Positions 1 to 12,599 of a stretch of DNA of 64,000 bases are shown here, one piece after another. Where the stretch lies: NCBI RefSeq assembly GCF_028640845.1, contig NC_080539.1:177222736-177286735 (forward strand). Reading direction: 5' to 3'. The translations under genes were made by a program, and so were the position numbers. The notes below the pieces were generated by a model. It saw only the letters and a list, made by a program, of their open reading frames with translations. It had not been told where the DNA came from and ran no database searches. Numbering within the stretch: the first letter of the stretch is position 1; every line of letters begins with the position of its first letter. This stretch comes from Ahaetulla prasina (Eukaryota; Chordata; Lepidosauria; Squamata; Colubridae).

Positions 1-323
1 ACTCACAATATTTTCATTCATCCAATGTCAACCATTGCAGAAAAGATTACTATCTGAAAGAACTTTAAAAGAAAAGAACCAATAGAAGAGATATTGTAAA
101 ATACCATATCTTTAAAATATATCATAATTTGTTCAATTTTATTACATTTGCTTCCTAGGCTTTACTTACCATTTTCAAAAAGACACAGTAGGAGAAACAC
201 TTATATAAGTACATCATAGAAGTCATGCATAGTGCTGAAAATGTGTTTTTATCTTCCAGTATTTCAGCAATTTATTTTGTTGTCAGTGATAAGTATTAAA
301 ATGTTGTTGTTTTTTTCTTCCAG

Positions 324-457
324 CTGTGCTTACTGATACTTTTATGATCTTTTCATTTTGGGAACAAAGCAAACTCTGTTTCTTTCAACTCTCAAAAAAA
401 CCAAATTCTCCGGATGTAAACAAAAGACTTGAAAAACTCTCAAACTTCGATTTTAAG
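324..457 (+). CDS. WDPCP: WDPCP internal exon (first in window)
   Basis: This is an internal coding exon of the planar cell polarity effector WDPCP. It follows a pyrimidine-rich tract ending in CAG at 321-323 and ends AAG|GTACAG. The first two bases complete a codon from an exon outside the window; from 326 the frame is open and reads VLTDTFMIFSFWEQ... to ...LEKLSNFDFK, ending in phase 0. I recognise this as the vertebrate WDPCP segment just before the ISYIDIP stretch encoded by the next exon. It lies in the N-terminal WD/beta-propeller half. A 22.9-kb intron full of transposons follows. Identity is from memory of the family; exon edges are read directly. Confidence 0.85.
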
Positions 458-987
458 GTACAGCCTTTAATGATTTTGCAAGTATCATAATTGTATCATA
501 ATTGGAGAAATGGATGTTAATAAAAAGATAGGGTTTTAGTATAAAGTATAGACAAATCTTTCCAGTGATACTTAAATTGAATTTCATATGGATTGTTATA
601 ACTGTCAAGAAAGATAGGTAGGCAGGCAGCAGACAGACAGACAGACATTTCAGTCTACTTCATACTATAAGGTTTTAGAAATGGTTACCAAAGGTATACT
701 GTAGACAAACTTAGGCCAGATTGTGCTTAATCTTGAAAACATATGACAAGGAGGACACAGATGTATCAGTGATAAATAAGCTCCTCTTGTATTCTACTGT
801 GTATCTGAATCCTGATGAAGGAAGAAAACCATGGCGCATTAACCAGTCTGCAACTAGGAGCTTAAAAATGATAATATTGTGCAACAAAAATGCAGTAAAT
901 GGAATTATTACAAACTTTGCATAAACTATTAAAATCCAAATTTAGTTGGCAATACCAGTCTAGGCCCTGGAGGTAGCATTGTGCTTG

Positions 988-3900
988 TTAGGTTAGGTTA
1001 GGTTAGGTTTATTAGATTTCTATACCGCCCTTCTCCCGAAGGACTCAGGGAGGTTCACAGCCAGCATAAAAACAGAATTCACAATAGTCACAAAATAAAT
1101 TAAAAACAATATAAAAATCTAATTAAATTTTGGCTAACAATTAAGAATCTTTAAACTCTAATAATAAAACCCCAATTAAAAACAACACATTACACATTAG
1201 GCCAGCCCTGCGCGATGAAACAATAGGGTCTTGAGCTCGCGTCGGAAGGTCCAGAGGTTGGGGAGTGATTGTAACCCCGGAGGAAGCTTGTTCCAGAGGG
1301 TAGGAGCCCCCACAAGAAAGCTCTCCCCCTGGGGGTCGCCAGCTGACATTGTTTGGCTGACGGCACCCTGAGGAGACCCTCCCTGTGGGAGTGCACAGGT
1401 CGATGGGAGGCTACCGGTGGCAGCAGGCAGTCCCGTAAGTACCCCGGTCCGAAGCCATGGAGCGCTTTAAAGGTGGTTACCAACACCTTGAATTGCACCC
1501 GGAAAACCACCGGCAACCAGTGCAGCCTGCGCAGGAGAGGTCTTATATGGGAGCCATGAGTGGCTCCCTCTATCACCCGCGCAGCCGCATTCTGGACCAG
1601 TTGGAGCCTCCGGGTGCCCTTCAAGGGGAGCCCCATGTAGAGAGCGTTACAGTAGTCCAGGCGGGAAGTGACGAGGGCATGAGTGACCGTGCACAAGGCA
1701 TCCCGGTCTATGAAGGGGTGCAACTGGCGAATCAGGAGTACCTGATAAAAAGGGCCTCCTGGCGACGGCCGTCATGTGGTCTTCTAACGACAGCTGAGCA
1801 TCCAGGAGAACACCCAAGTTGCGAACCCTCTCCATAGAGGCCAATGACTCGGCACCAACAGCCAGCGATGGAACCAGCTGACTGTACCAGGACGCCGGTA
1901 TCCACAGCCACTCAGTCTTGGAGGGATTGAGTCGAAGCCCGTTCCTCCCCATCCAGACCCACACGGCCTCCAAACACTGGGACATCACGTTGACGGCTTC
2001 ATTGGGGTGGTCCGGGGTGGAAACGTACAGCTGAGTATCATCAGCGTACTGATGATACTTCACCCCAAAACCACGGATGATCTTCCCCAGCAGCTTCATA
2101 TAGATGTTGAACAAGAGAGGCGAGAGAACCGACCCCTGCAGCACCCCAGAAGTGAGGTGCCTTGCGGTCGACCTGTGCCCCGCTGCCAACACTGTCTGTG
2201 ACCAATCAGAGAGATAGGAGGAGAACCACCGATAAATGGTGCCCCCCACTCCCAATCCCTCTAATCGTCGCAGCAGGATACCATGGTCGATGGTATCGAA
2301 AGCCGCTGAGAGGTCTAATAGGACCAGGACAGAGGAACAACCTCTATCCCGGGCCCTCCAAAGATCATCCACCAATGCGACCAAAGCCGTCTCCGTGCTG
2401 TAACCAGGTCGGAAGCCGGACTGGAACGGGTCTAAATAGAAAGTTTCCTCCAGGTACCGAGGAAGTTGTTGTGCCACTACACTCTCAACAACCTTCGCCA
2501 AGAAGCGAAAGTTGGAGAGCGGACGGTAATTTGATAATACAGCTGGATCCAGGGAAGGCTTCTTGAGGAGGGGCCTCACCACCACCTCCTTCAAGGCGGA
2601 CGGGAAGGCACCCTCTCTCAAAGAAGCATTTACAATTCCCTGTAACCAGTCTCGTGTAACCTCCTGTGTGGCAAGTACCAACCAGGAGGGACATGGGTCC
2701 AATAAACATGTGGTCGCATTCAACCTCCCCAGTATCCTGTCCATGTCCTCACCAAGAACGTTCTCCGTCATCCCACCTGAAACCACCCAATCAGAGTCCA
2801 GCCCATCCCGAATCTGAGCGATTTTATCGTGCAGATATTGTCCGAAGTCCTCAGCACGACCCTGTAAGGGGTCCTCCCGCGCCCCCTGATGAAGTACACC
2901 TAAACAGGGTGGCTGGGCGATTATCTGCCGATGCAATAAGAGTGGAAAAATACTCACGTTTTGCCACTCTTATCGCCACCAGATAGGTCTGAATATGAGA
3001 CCTAACTAGTGTTCGGTCAGGTTCAGAAAGGCTAGTCCTCCAATCACTCTCTAGGCGTCTTTTCCGGCACTTCATCTCTCTCAGCTCCTCAGAGTACCAA
3101 GGAGCTGGTCGAGATCGGCGCCAGGTCAGAGGCCGCAAAGGCACGACTCGGTCCAAAGCCCCAGCTGCCAACCTTTCCCAGGCAGTGACTAGTTCTTCCG
3201 CCGAGCCATGAGCCAGATCCTCAGGGAATGGCCCAAGCTCCGTCAGAAACCTCTCCGGGTCCATCAGTCGCCTGGGACGGAACCAGCGAACCGGTTCCGT
3301 CTCCCTGCGGTGTGGGTTGCCGGTTCTGAAGTCGAGTCGAAGGAGCGAATGATCAGACCATGACAGGGGATTAATGACTAAGTCCCCTAATTCTAGGTCA
3401 TTCAACCACTGTCCCGAGACAAAGATCAGATCCAGTGTGTTTCCCCCCATGTGTGTGGGACCAGTAACTAACTGGGTCAGGTCCAAAGCCGTCATGGAAG
3501 CCATGAACTCCCGAGCTGCCGTCAATGATTCACCAACCAACGGCAGGTTGAAATCCCCCATAACCATAAGTCTGGGGGTATCAACCGCCATCCCAGCCAC
3601 CACCTCGAGCAGTTCGGGCAGGGCTGTTGCCACGCAGCAAGGAGCCAGGTACGTGATCAACAAGCCCACCTGCCTCCCCTGACCCCACTTCACAAGGAGC
3701 GACTCACATCCGGCTATCTGCAGGACAGTGACCCCCCTCGGTTCCAAACCTTCATTAATAACAACCGCCACCCCCCTTCCCTACCTTGGGCCCTCGGCTG
3801 ATGGAATGCACGGAAACCCGGTGAGCACATTTCAACCAGGGGGACCCCCCCCTCTGTGCCCAACCAGGTCTCCGAAATGCCCATCAAGTCCGCGCCCTCC

Positions 3901-4215
3901 TCCTGAATAAGGTCACAAATGAGGGGGGCCTTGTTCAACATGGACCTGGCATTACACAACATCAGCCGAAGGTCCAGGCTCTGAGGAATCTGGCTACATG
4001 GGATATGGGAAAAGTCTGAGGACCTGGAGTGCTTGACCGCTCGTAAACAGCAGGCACGCATTCCCCGAACATGATATGGGCCCTCGCTTCCACCATATCT
4101 GCCCCTCCCAGTTACCGTGCCTTTACTGTTGTAAAGGAGTGCAAGATACAAGATGGACACATGCAGGATTTCTCTTAAGTAATTTGGACTACAGCTCTCA
4201 TCCTTTGCCATTGGC
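988..4215 (-). mobile_element. L2-like LINE, near full length, several frameshifts
   Basis: A non-LTR retrotransposon of the CR1/L2/L3 superfamily on the minus strand. Read 5' to 3' from 4215, an endonuclease frame (4217-3714: LCNARSMLNK, ISETWLG) continues in another frame (3771-2851: VMGDFNLP, TLDLIFV, WSDHSLL). The reverse transcriptase follows (2957-1647; DLSAAFDTIDH at residues 215-225, catalytic YADD at 304-307, with GVLQGS where GVPQGS is usual), then a C-terminal frame (1723-1190: LHWLPV, FKVLVTTFKALHG). The frame shifts between these blocks show a decayed copy. The 3' tail carries the CCGCCCTGAGTCCTTCGGGAGAAGGGCGG hairpin (as its complement near 1025-1055) and ends in a (CCTAA)n-like run. 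L2-like is from motif memory; CR1/L3 is the alternative. Confidence 0.85.
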
Positions 4216-4219
4216 AATA

Positions 4220-5410
4220 CTGGTTTATAGTAAAAGGAACTGAATTCAATTGATAATATTCAGATTTGAGACAGAGGCTTTAGAATTAATTAACTTGTTC
4301 CATCCTGATATATTCTGAATATATATAAAATAGAAGAGATTCTTCAAATGAAATAAACATTTTCATTTTATTTGTTTTCAAAATGAAAAAAATTATTACA
4401 GTAAAAGACTGGTCTTCACCATATTGTAAGTATGAATATATGCTGCCTTTCATCCCCTATCTGCCAAAATGTTATTAGATAACAAACGTGACAAAATGTT
4501 TTGTTAACTAGTATTATTTTTCTCCTATTGCTTTTTTGTTATTTCTCTGTTAGATAGATTTTGTATCTATAAGGCTAGTTTTAGAGATTTACACTGAATA
4601 TCTTGCCAGATTTTATTATAAAGTTTGTTGGGAATGCTGTCTGTTAGAATGGACATCTAATATATTTTCCAGGCTGCTTCAGTTGAAGGCCTCTTTTCAA
4701 TACTGAGTTGTGTTTGCAAGATTGATCCAACCTCTATAACATGGATTTGAGACAGTTCGCTGTTCACAAGGAACTGAGCTGATATGTTGTTTACTTCAGG
4801 GTGATGCACACTTTTGTGTGTTTATTAAGTTTGGGTATTTGGTAACCATCATCAAAATCTCTATATACTTAGCATTATTGCAAAGCAGCTTTGGAATAAC
4901 TTACAGTGGTAATTTACTTTCCAAATCTATTTTGCATGTGTTTAATTATCCCCTCTTTTGAACCAAAAACTTTTAAGAAAACAGAAAAACATGGATATTC
5001 AAGAAAGAGATTAAATGAGAATCACTACCACAATTTTAATATTTAAAGTTTAATTTTAATAATATTTCTAATAGTTTAATCAGCCTAAAATTGAAAAATA
5101 TTTTTTATTTATATTAGTGCTGTAGCTCTACACAATTGCTGTTTTATGGTGGATTGTATTAATTGTAGGACTACAATGATGTTTTTTAAATTGTTGATTG
5201 TAATGATTGTGTATGCTTGTACATAATTTTACATACATTTTGTCTAAAAACATTGGAAACCGTTCATAAATCTAGCACATTAAGACATTGCTTTTAAATA
5301 ACTAAAATTGTAGGTGTGATCAGCCTTTGTGATAGGTATTCTGAAATATAAACATTAATTTTCAAACATTTAGATACAATTTAGTTTAAAAAAGTAGCGC
5401 ATGACAAAAA
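4220..5410. other. Intron, nothing recognised
   Basis: AT-rich intron between the L2-like LINE and the hAT fragment; no motif or repeat structure that I can support. Confidence 0.6.
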
Positions 5411-5418
5411 AACCTATA

Positions 5419-5505
5419 CAGCAATGATGGCGAACCTTTTCAGTACGAGTGCCCAAACCAGAACCCATGCACGTGCAAAAGGACAAAAATGAAAAAAGAG
5501 ACATA
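5419..5505 (+). mobile_element. hAT-type MITE fragment
   Basis: The text CAGCAATGATGGCGAACCTTTTCAGTACGAGTGCCC resembles the terminal region of a common vertebrate hAT miniature element. Only one end is recognisable; a related phrase (GATGGCGGACCTATGGCA) occurs near 58854. Confidence 0.4.
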
Positions 5506-5591
5506 GCATTTCTCCTTGGAGCTGTTTGCTTACAAAATTGACAGTAAATCTGAATAGTAGGATATTTAGGATTTTAAAAAATGAAATATAC

Positions 5592-5643
5592 TTCAGATAT
5601 CTACTATAAATTATACTACTATAATTTATAGTAGATATCTGAA
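5592..5643. repeat. Perfect 22-base palindrome with 8-base loop
   Basis: Arms 5592-5613 and 5622-5643 are exact reverse complements (TTCAGATATCTACTATAAATTA), separated by TACTACTA. The stem is AT-rich and would form a long hairpin or cruciform. No transposon ends were recognised. Confidence 0.9.
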
Positions 5644-5959
5644 CTCTTAATAACAACAAAAATTAACTTAGACAATATTAAACAGTATGCATAATAAAAT
5701 CCAGGTATTGTAATGGTTCAGTGAAGTCTATGAGATTGTCATTAGATTTATCATATGTCTTTATTACATTTTTTTTCATCTTAAATTTCCTCTAAGCAGG
5801 AAGAGTGAATTATTCATCTCTGTTCATGTTAAAATTTAGTAAGATGTACAAAGATGTGTTATCAAAGAATAAATATACGATGTGAGTTGTACAATTAAAA
5901 AAAGGAATCTTATACTCAGTTATCTGGGAAATAGCCAATAGTTCTAATTAAGCTTGATT

Positions 5960-6155
5960 TTTAAAATTTTAATTTGCTTTTATGGGTTTTAAATTTTTGT
6001 AAATTTTATAGGGTGTTACTGTATTTTAAATTTGGCCAATTGAATAAGTTTTTTAAGGGTTGTTCTTAGTACTGTATGTGCTGTTCTTTTTGTATTTTAT
6101 TTTGGCTGTTCACCGCCCTGAGTCCTTCGGGAGAAGGGCGATATACAAATTAAAA

Positions 6156-6233
<78 letters not shown>
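5960..6233 (+). mobile_element. L2-like LINE (or tail-sharing SINE) 3' end with (ATT)n tail
   Basis: The 3' hairpin shared with the L2-like LINEs (CACCGCCCTGAGTCCTTCGGGAGAAGGGCG at about 6111-6141) is followed by ATATACAAATTAAAAT and then about 80 bases of pure ATT repeats (6154-6233). The 5' limit is vague. The poly-Tyr frame across the ATT run is a microsatellite artefact. Confidence 0.75.
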
Positions 6234-6477
6234 GTAACAATTATAGTAGGGCTGGTGCAGTATTTCAATTCTGAAAAGAAAGACATATTTTAAATTGTTC
6301 AGGGACCCAAATGTTGTACTTGTTTGCAATTCCTAAAAGTGTACTGCAAAAATGGATAGAAGCAGAATTTCCAGTTCCAATCAATTTTATAGATTAGAAC
6401 AATAAATTAGGAAAAGAAGATAATCACAACAAACAATTTTCTCTGGGCAACATTGTCCACTTTTATTATAGAAGTAT

Positions 6478-6530
6478 AATAGTATTGTACAAGTATTGTA
6501 CAATACTTAGTATTGTACAAATATTGATTA
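6478..6530. repeat. Short GTATTGTACAA repeats
   Basis: AGTATTGTACAA-like units recur three times with a self-complementary AGTATTGTACAATACT core, an AT-rich local duplication and palindrome. Confidence 0.6.
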
Positions 6531-6738
6531 GTTGTCTCACCATATTAAAAAACTATATAACATCATAAACTACATTCAAAAACTGGTGGGACCATAAAAT
6601 AGAGAAAGTAATAGGAAATGGAGAAGATAATGTCCTCTGGGACTTTAAAATTCGAATAGACAGGCACATGTCATTTAAAAATTGTCAATAAGAAAGGAAA
6701 GACAAAGTAGTCTGGAAAGTGGACATGGCAGTACCTGA

Positions 6739-9206
6739 AGACAGCAGACTAGAAGAGAATAGAATAGAATAACAGAGTTGGAAGGGACCTTGGAGGTCTT
6801 CTAGTCCAGCCCCCTGCTTAGGCAGAAAACCCTACACCGCTTTAGACAAATGATTATCCAATATCTTCTTAAAAACTTCCAGTGTTGGAGCATTCACAAC
6901 TTCTGGAGGCAAGTTGTTCTGCTGGTTAATTGTTTTGTCAGGAAATTTCTCTTTAGTTCTAGGTTGCTTCTCTCTTTGATTAATTTCCACCCATTGCTTC
7001 TTGTTCTACCCTCAGGTGCTTTGGAGAATACCTTGACTCCCTCTTCTTCGTGGCAGCCCCTGAGATATTGAAACACTGCTATCATGTCTACCCCTTGTCC
7101 TTCTTTTCATTAAACTAGGCATACCCAATTCCTGCAGCTGTTCTTCATATGTTTTAGCCTCCAGTCCCTAATCATCTTTTTTTGCTCTTCACTCTTTCTA
7201 GAGTCTCCACATATTTTTTGCATCATGGCAACAAAAACTGGATGCAGTTTTCCAAGTGTGGCCTTACCAAGGCATTATAAAGTGGTATTAACATTCCACA
7301 TGATCTTGATTCTATCCCTCTGTTTATGCAGCCTGGAACTGTGCTGGCTTTTTTGGCAGCTGCTGCACACTGCTGGCTCATATTTAAATGGTTGTCCACT
7401 AGGACTCCAAGATCTCTCTCACAGTTACTATTATTGAGCAAAGTATCACATATACTGTACCTATGTGTTTTGTTTTTCTTGCCTAAATATAGAACCTTCC
7501 TTTTTTTTACTATTGAATTTCATTTTGTTAAATAGCAACCAATGCTCAAGTCAAGATACTTCTGTATCTTAAGCCTATCTTCCGGAGTGTTGGCTATTCC
7601 TGCTAGCTTGGTGTCATCTGCAAATTTGATGAGTTCCCCATCTATCCCTTTGTCCAAATCATTGATGAAGATGTTGAAGAGTACTGGGCCTAAAACAGAG
7701 CCTTGGGGTACCCCACTGCATACTTCTCTCCATGTAGATGCAGTTCCATTGAGGACTACATGTTGAGTGTGGTTAGTCAGCCAGTTACGAATCCATCTGG
7801 TGGTGATGCTATCTAACCCACATTTTTCTATTTTATCTAGTAATAGGTTACGGTCTACTTTATCAGATGTCTTACTGAAGTCCAAGTAAATTATATTGAC
7901 AGCATTCCTCTGGTTCACTAATTTTGTCACTTTGTCGAAGAATACAATAAGATTAGTCTGGCATGATCTGTTTTTGACAAACAGATGTTGGGTTTTGGTT
8001 ATTACTTTGTTTGCTTCTAGGTGTTCGCTGATTTGTTGCTTGATTATCTTTTCCAGAATCTTCCCTGGTATTGAGAGGTCAGGATAATAGGTCTGTAGTT
8101 TCCTGGATCTATTTTTTTCTTTTTTTGAAGATGGGAACTATATCAGCTCTTTTCCAGTCCTCTGGAAGTTTCCTGGTGCTCCAGGATCTTTGAAAGATAT
8201 AATTCAGTGGTTCTGTGATCTCATCTGCCATTTCCTTCAGGACCTTGGGGTGCAATCCATCTGGTCTTGGTGATTTGAACTCATCTAGGGTAGACAGGTG
8301 CTCACTTACCATTTTCTTCCCTATTTTAATTTGTTTTCCTAATCTGTTTTTTGTGGTTTTGTTTTGATAGGTTGGACTGTTATTTGTACCCTATGATTAT
8401 CATTAAGTGTTGTATCATTAAGTGTTAAATTGTACCCTATGACCATCATTTGTGTTGTAAATGTTGTACCTTGATGAAGGTATCTTTTCTTTTATGTACA
8501 CTGAGAGCATATGCACCAAGACAAATTCTTTGTGTGTCCAATCACACTTGGCCAATAAAAATTCTATTCTATTCTATTCTATTCTATTCTATTCTATTCT
8601 ATTCTATTCTATTCTTTGTGTAAATACAGATGCAAAAAATGAGTTAAGTAGTTCTGCTTTCTCCCTGTTGCTTGTCACCTTCTTGCCACTTTCTCCCAGC
8701 AATGGATCAGTTGTTTCCTTGACTTTTTTCTTGTTTTTAACATGTTGGAAGAAGCTTTTTTTGTTATTTTTTACTTTTGTCACAAGCCTTTGTTTGTTGT
8801 GAGTCTTAGCTTTCCTCACTTCATCTTTGCAGGCTTGGGCTATTTTCTAATATTCTGCCTTAGTTATGTGCCCTTCTTTCCACTTTCCATATTTGTCCTT
8901 TTTGTCTTTCAATTTGTCAGAAAGTTCTGTATGCAGCCATGCTGGTTTCTTTTGAGAGCTGTTATTTTTCTTCTTCATTGGTATTGTGCAAGACAGGGCT
9001 TTTATAATCTCACTTTTCAAAATTTCCCAAGCTTCTTGAGTTGTTTTCCCCTTGAGGATTCTCACCCAAGGAATCCTTCCCAAGCTCTCTCTAAGTTTAT
9101 TGAAATTAGCTCTCTTAAAGTCCAAGGCTCTAGTTTGATTTGGTTCTATTGTTTGTGCTTGCATAATGTTGAATTCCAATATTGTATGATCACTTGCCCC
9201 CAAGGT
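6739..9206 (-). mobile_element. CR1 LINE, minus strand, interrupted by a nested LINE end
   Basis: The 3' end lies at 6739-6840: AGAATAGAATAACAGAGTTGGAAGGGACCTTGGAGGTC..., the reverse complement of the well-known amniote CR1 3' region with an (AGAAT)n tail. Minus-strand coding pieces follow 5' to 3': endonuclease/linker (9203-8847, LDFKRANFNKLRESLG), linker (8819-8604), RT start (8312-8109, SPRPDGLHPKVLKE), RT core (7930-7520: [43 protein letters not shown]) and C-terminus (7441-7223, NCERDLGVLVDNHLN). The FADD box is the catalytic site. Frames are broken and a plus-strand LINE 3' end sits inside, so it cannot be active. Confidence 0.9.
8375..8616 (+). mobile_element. CR1/L3-type LINE 3' end with (ATTCT)n tail, nested in CR1
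   Basis: From about 8375 (TTATTTGTACCCTATGATTATCATTAAGTG) through GATGAAGGTATCTTTTCTTTTATGTACACTGAGAGC to GGCCAATAAAAATTCTATTC..., this matches the 3' end of the LINE at 41530-43990. The tail is nine or ten ATTCT units. It splits the minus-strand CR1 copy, whose sequence resumes at about 8612, so it inserted later. Confidence 0.85.
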
Positions 9207-9209
9207 TCC

Positions 9210-10830
9210 AGTATCTAGAAAGAACTAGAGAAGATAACAAAATTAAAAGACCTGCAAATAAAAATAGAATGACTGTGACAAAACAAAGCAAAGGTAGCTC
9301 CAATAGTAAAAGACGCTGTGGGTACAATCCCAAAGCAACTAGAGCACTGCTTGAACACCATTGGCATTGACAAATTCACCATCAGTCTAATTGCAAAAGA
9401 TAGCTTTATTTGGAACAGCTTACATTCTCTAACATCATAAAACATCATCATCTACCTATCCCAGAGCCCCAAAATATCAAAACTAGGCTAAACATCTGGC
9501 CGACAGATCTATATGAAAAAAAACTGTTAACATAAATTACTATTCTTGCAATCAACCCCAACCTATTCTAAATGGTCTATCCTTTACAAAATACCTTTGA
9601 TATATATCTTGTTAGATATGCAGGTTCATTCCAGGCAAGAAGTAAGATAATTTCTCTTATTTGTCCCAATATATTTTAGTTTTTAAGTGAAGATCTAAGT
9701 ATGTGGTCCTTTCCATCAAATATATTTTACAATCAAAGAGGATATGTCTTCAAGAGCTGGTGCACTACATATACACAGTCTTTATTTTAATGGGATATCA
9801 TGGAACCTCACATATCTTATAATGGAATCTAGTTGTTCAAAGCATGATTTATAGAAAGGTCTTCTAAGATGTTGGGATATATAAGCTGTTAAATATTTTT
9901 CCGTCTGGGAGGCTGATTTGTGTTAAATCAACTACTTCAAGGATTTAGAATGTTTAAGGGATGTGATATCATACTGGAGATAAATAGTCAAGATTTGTTG
10001 GACTGGAAATTGGATAAAGAGTCCATATTGTGAGATGGGCAGTTCAAGTGCAAGGAGACGTACTAAATATCTGCTCTTTGAAATACAATTGGGTAATCTG
10101 TAATCTGTTCCATAAATAATATCTTCTGCCAATGATAATTACTTTAATTGCTTGGTGACTTTATGTAGAAGATTTACTCAAGATGTACTCAAGATTTACT
10201 GCCTTTACTTGTGGAACTGGCATGGATTTGTCCACCCACATGAAGCATTTCAAAAAAGTGGACAGCATCCGTTCCAATAAGGGAGCATATTATATAGTAG
10301 ATAATGATTGGAACTATTTTGCCATTGTAAAAGAGTTGGTGGGTAGCTATGGTTGGTGATCTGCCTTATGGCACTGCAACCCCTTTAGCCCTTACAGAAC
10401 TGCTCTTAAAACGTGGGATGATTTAAAATGAAGTATTTTAAGCATGCAGGTATTATTTACTGCTTTTTCATAAGTTATATATTCCCTTCTGTGCTTTCAA
10501 CTATTATCCCATTGAAGAATAAGAAAAATAGATTAATACACAGCAACTATAAATCATGAGCTAAATCAAAGTCTTGTCTTCCCTCTGTCCTTCAGCTAAC
10601 CTTGCCTGGCAACAAGATTATCAATCTCACTCTTCCAGATTCAACAATTCAATCTGTAACAATATATTTGATGAAAATATACTGTTTTATACTTGTTTTA
10701 TGTCCCTGGAAATATCAAATATTCAGGGATTTATAGGGTAATTATTGTTCCAAGACCAGGCTGCTTTCTGGCTGTGTTTTCAAAATGAACTTTGGTTAAT
10801 TTCTGACTGGGTGTTTATTTTCTTATTTTA
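9210..10830. other. Intron, nothing recognised
   Basis: Single-copy-looking sequence between the CR1 copy and a SINE. Short frames have no recognisable motif or splice-site pair. Confidence 0.55.
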
Positions 10831-10835
10831 GGGCA

Positions 10836-11092
10836 GGGTTGATATTTATTTACAATTATTTATTATTTTTATTCTGCCTTTATTATTTGTATAAATAACT
10901 CAAGGTGGCAAATGTACCTTATATTCCTTCCTACTTCCACTTTTCCCATAACAACAACCCTGTATTAAGTTGGGCTGAGAGAGAATTACTGACCCAAAGC
11001 CAACCAGTTGGTTTTCATGCCTAAGGCAGGACTAAAACTCACAAACTTCTGTTTTCTCTCCTGGTGCATTACATCATAGTGGCTCTCTTATT
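10836..11092 (-). mobile_element. tRNA-derived SINE, minus strand
   Basis: An A/T-rich tail (TTTATTTACAATTATTTATTATTTTTATTCTGCC) leads to AACAACCCTGTATTAAGTTGGGCTGAGAGAG...ACCAGTTGGTTTTCATG...GGACTAAAACTCACAAACTTCTG. The last part, complemented, is a degenerate tRNA box-B region. It is the same family as 32791-33030 and the fragment at 62500-62622. Confidence 0.65.
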
Positions 11093-11229
11093 TTTTTTCT
11101 CATTGGTTGCTTCATGTAATTCTTTTATTTCATTCACTGTACTTGTATTCTGGGTTCCTTTGGGTAAACAAAATCTATCGTCAAAACTATTGTAAGAGAG
11201 CTATATCAGTCTATGGCAGCCACTATGGA

Positions 11230-11335
11230 ATGGTTAAACTGAGGAAGGATCTCCATGCATCTGATGAAGTGTGCACAGATTATGAGAGTTTAGGTCTTTT
11301 AATAAATTGTGTTAATCAGAAAAGGTGATACAAAA
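11230..11335 (+). mobile_element. Degraded retroelement end, possible Penelope-like 3' region
   Basis: GCATCTGATGAAGTGTGCACAGATTATGAGAG...AATAAATTGTGTTAATC resembles the widespread amniote phrase GCATCTGATGAAGTG-hairpin-CGAAAGCTTAT, whose layout (CTGATGA, hairpin, GAAA) looks like a hammerhead core. Here the GAAA box and stem are lost. Assignment is tentative. Confidence 0.3.
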
Positions 11336-12124
11336 CTCCTTCCAATTTTTGCCGTCTAGAGAAGTTCTTTTCAAGTAAAAGACTATCATTACACTGGCAG
11401 ACTCCATTCTCAGGCCTATGAGCATAGGTTCTGTTGAGATTCTGAATACAACTATTAATTGCTCCACATTTTATACCTGCTAAACCATGGATGAAGAGTA
11501 GCCTGGTTTGTTCTCATGTACTTTTGATTGGCTAAAGATCTGGATTTTATCTGTCTTTTCCTACCTGTTGTGATAATTGATATTAAAAGGAATGTATTTT
11601 AATAGCTAACATTCTAATCACATTAACACAGAGTAAGAAATTCTCTAAAAATAGAATGATAGTAGTTCTGTCTCTGTATTTAAAAATTTATGAACTTAAA
11701 TAGTGAAAAGTTGAAAGAACTGATATTTGTCTAAATACGGAACGTTTCATAAACAAGCCATTAATAATTTGCTGTATGTGGGCAGAGTATGTTGTTTGCT
11801 ATAAAGCCCCAAATAGTTGGCATAATCAAGATAACAAGACCAACTTGGATTTCCGGAAGCTATTTTTAATGCTAATCTGGGCTAAAACCAGAATCTAGAT
11901 AACTGTAACAATAAATTCATTGTTTCAGTTATAGTGAATTAATTAACATAGAACTTCTTTGAAATAATCTGTATTTCTGCACTGGGTTGCCCCTTCTTAG
12001 ATAAACTAATTATTTAGCGCTCACTTTCCCACAGTCTTCACCCTTGCATAATGAAAACTAGCAAACATGATAAAGGAAGCAAATTGCTGGCATGACAAAC
12101 TTCTTCCTTTTCCTTTTGCTCTTA

Positions 12125-12560
12125 TTCATTTAATTTATCTAATTTATATAGTCACCCATCTTACAAATAAGTGTCACCGGATAATGAACTACAAAATTAA
12201 TATCTAAAATATCTAAAATCATTAACTAACAAATATTAAAACATTAAAAACTATATAAACTGCTAAAACAAAATTAATAGATGAAGGATAGTAATAGTAA
12301 TGAAAATACCTTACCAATTCATCCATCCCCTGAGATCTCCAGGCTTTCTGGCATAACCAGGTCTGAAGTGACCTTCTGAAGTCTAGAAGCAATAAAGCCA
12401 TCCTCACCTTGGGTGGGGAAGAAAAAAGATTCCACAGTGCGGGTGCCACAACAAAAAAGGCCCACCTTCTAGGCCCCACCAAATGTAGCTCCATAAATGA
12501 AAGACCCATCACATGCCTTTTCTATTAGATCTGGTGGGATGGGCAGATGAATTCAGAGTT
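12125..12560 (-). mobile_element. L2-like LINE 3' end, degraded
   Basis: The minus-strand frame 12512-12222 contains LVGPRRWAFFVVAPALWNLF and LLDFRRSLQTWLCQKAW, the C-terminal signature of CR1/L2-type LINE ORF2 (the APALWN...FRR.LKTWLF pattern also present at about 29130-29230). It is truncated at its 5' side; the 3' part runs into TTAATTTATCTAATTTATATAGTCACCCATC. Confidence 0.75.
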
Positions 12561-12599
12561 TGCTTCAAAAGTAAGATTTTTTCATTCCTTGTCTAAAAG

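Noticed and set aside
6060..6293. Frame with a long poly-Tyr run
   Set aside because: Read-through of an (ATT)n microsatellite after a LINE tail.
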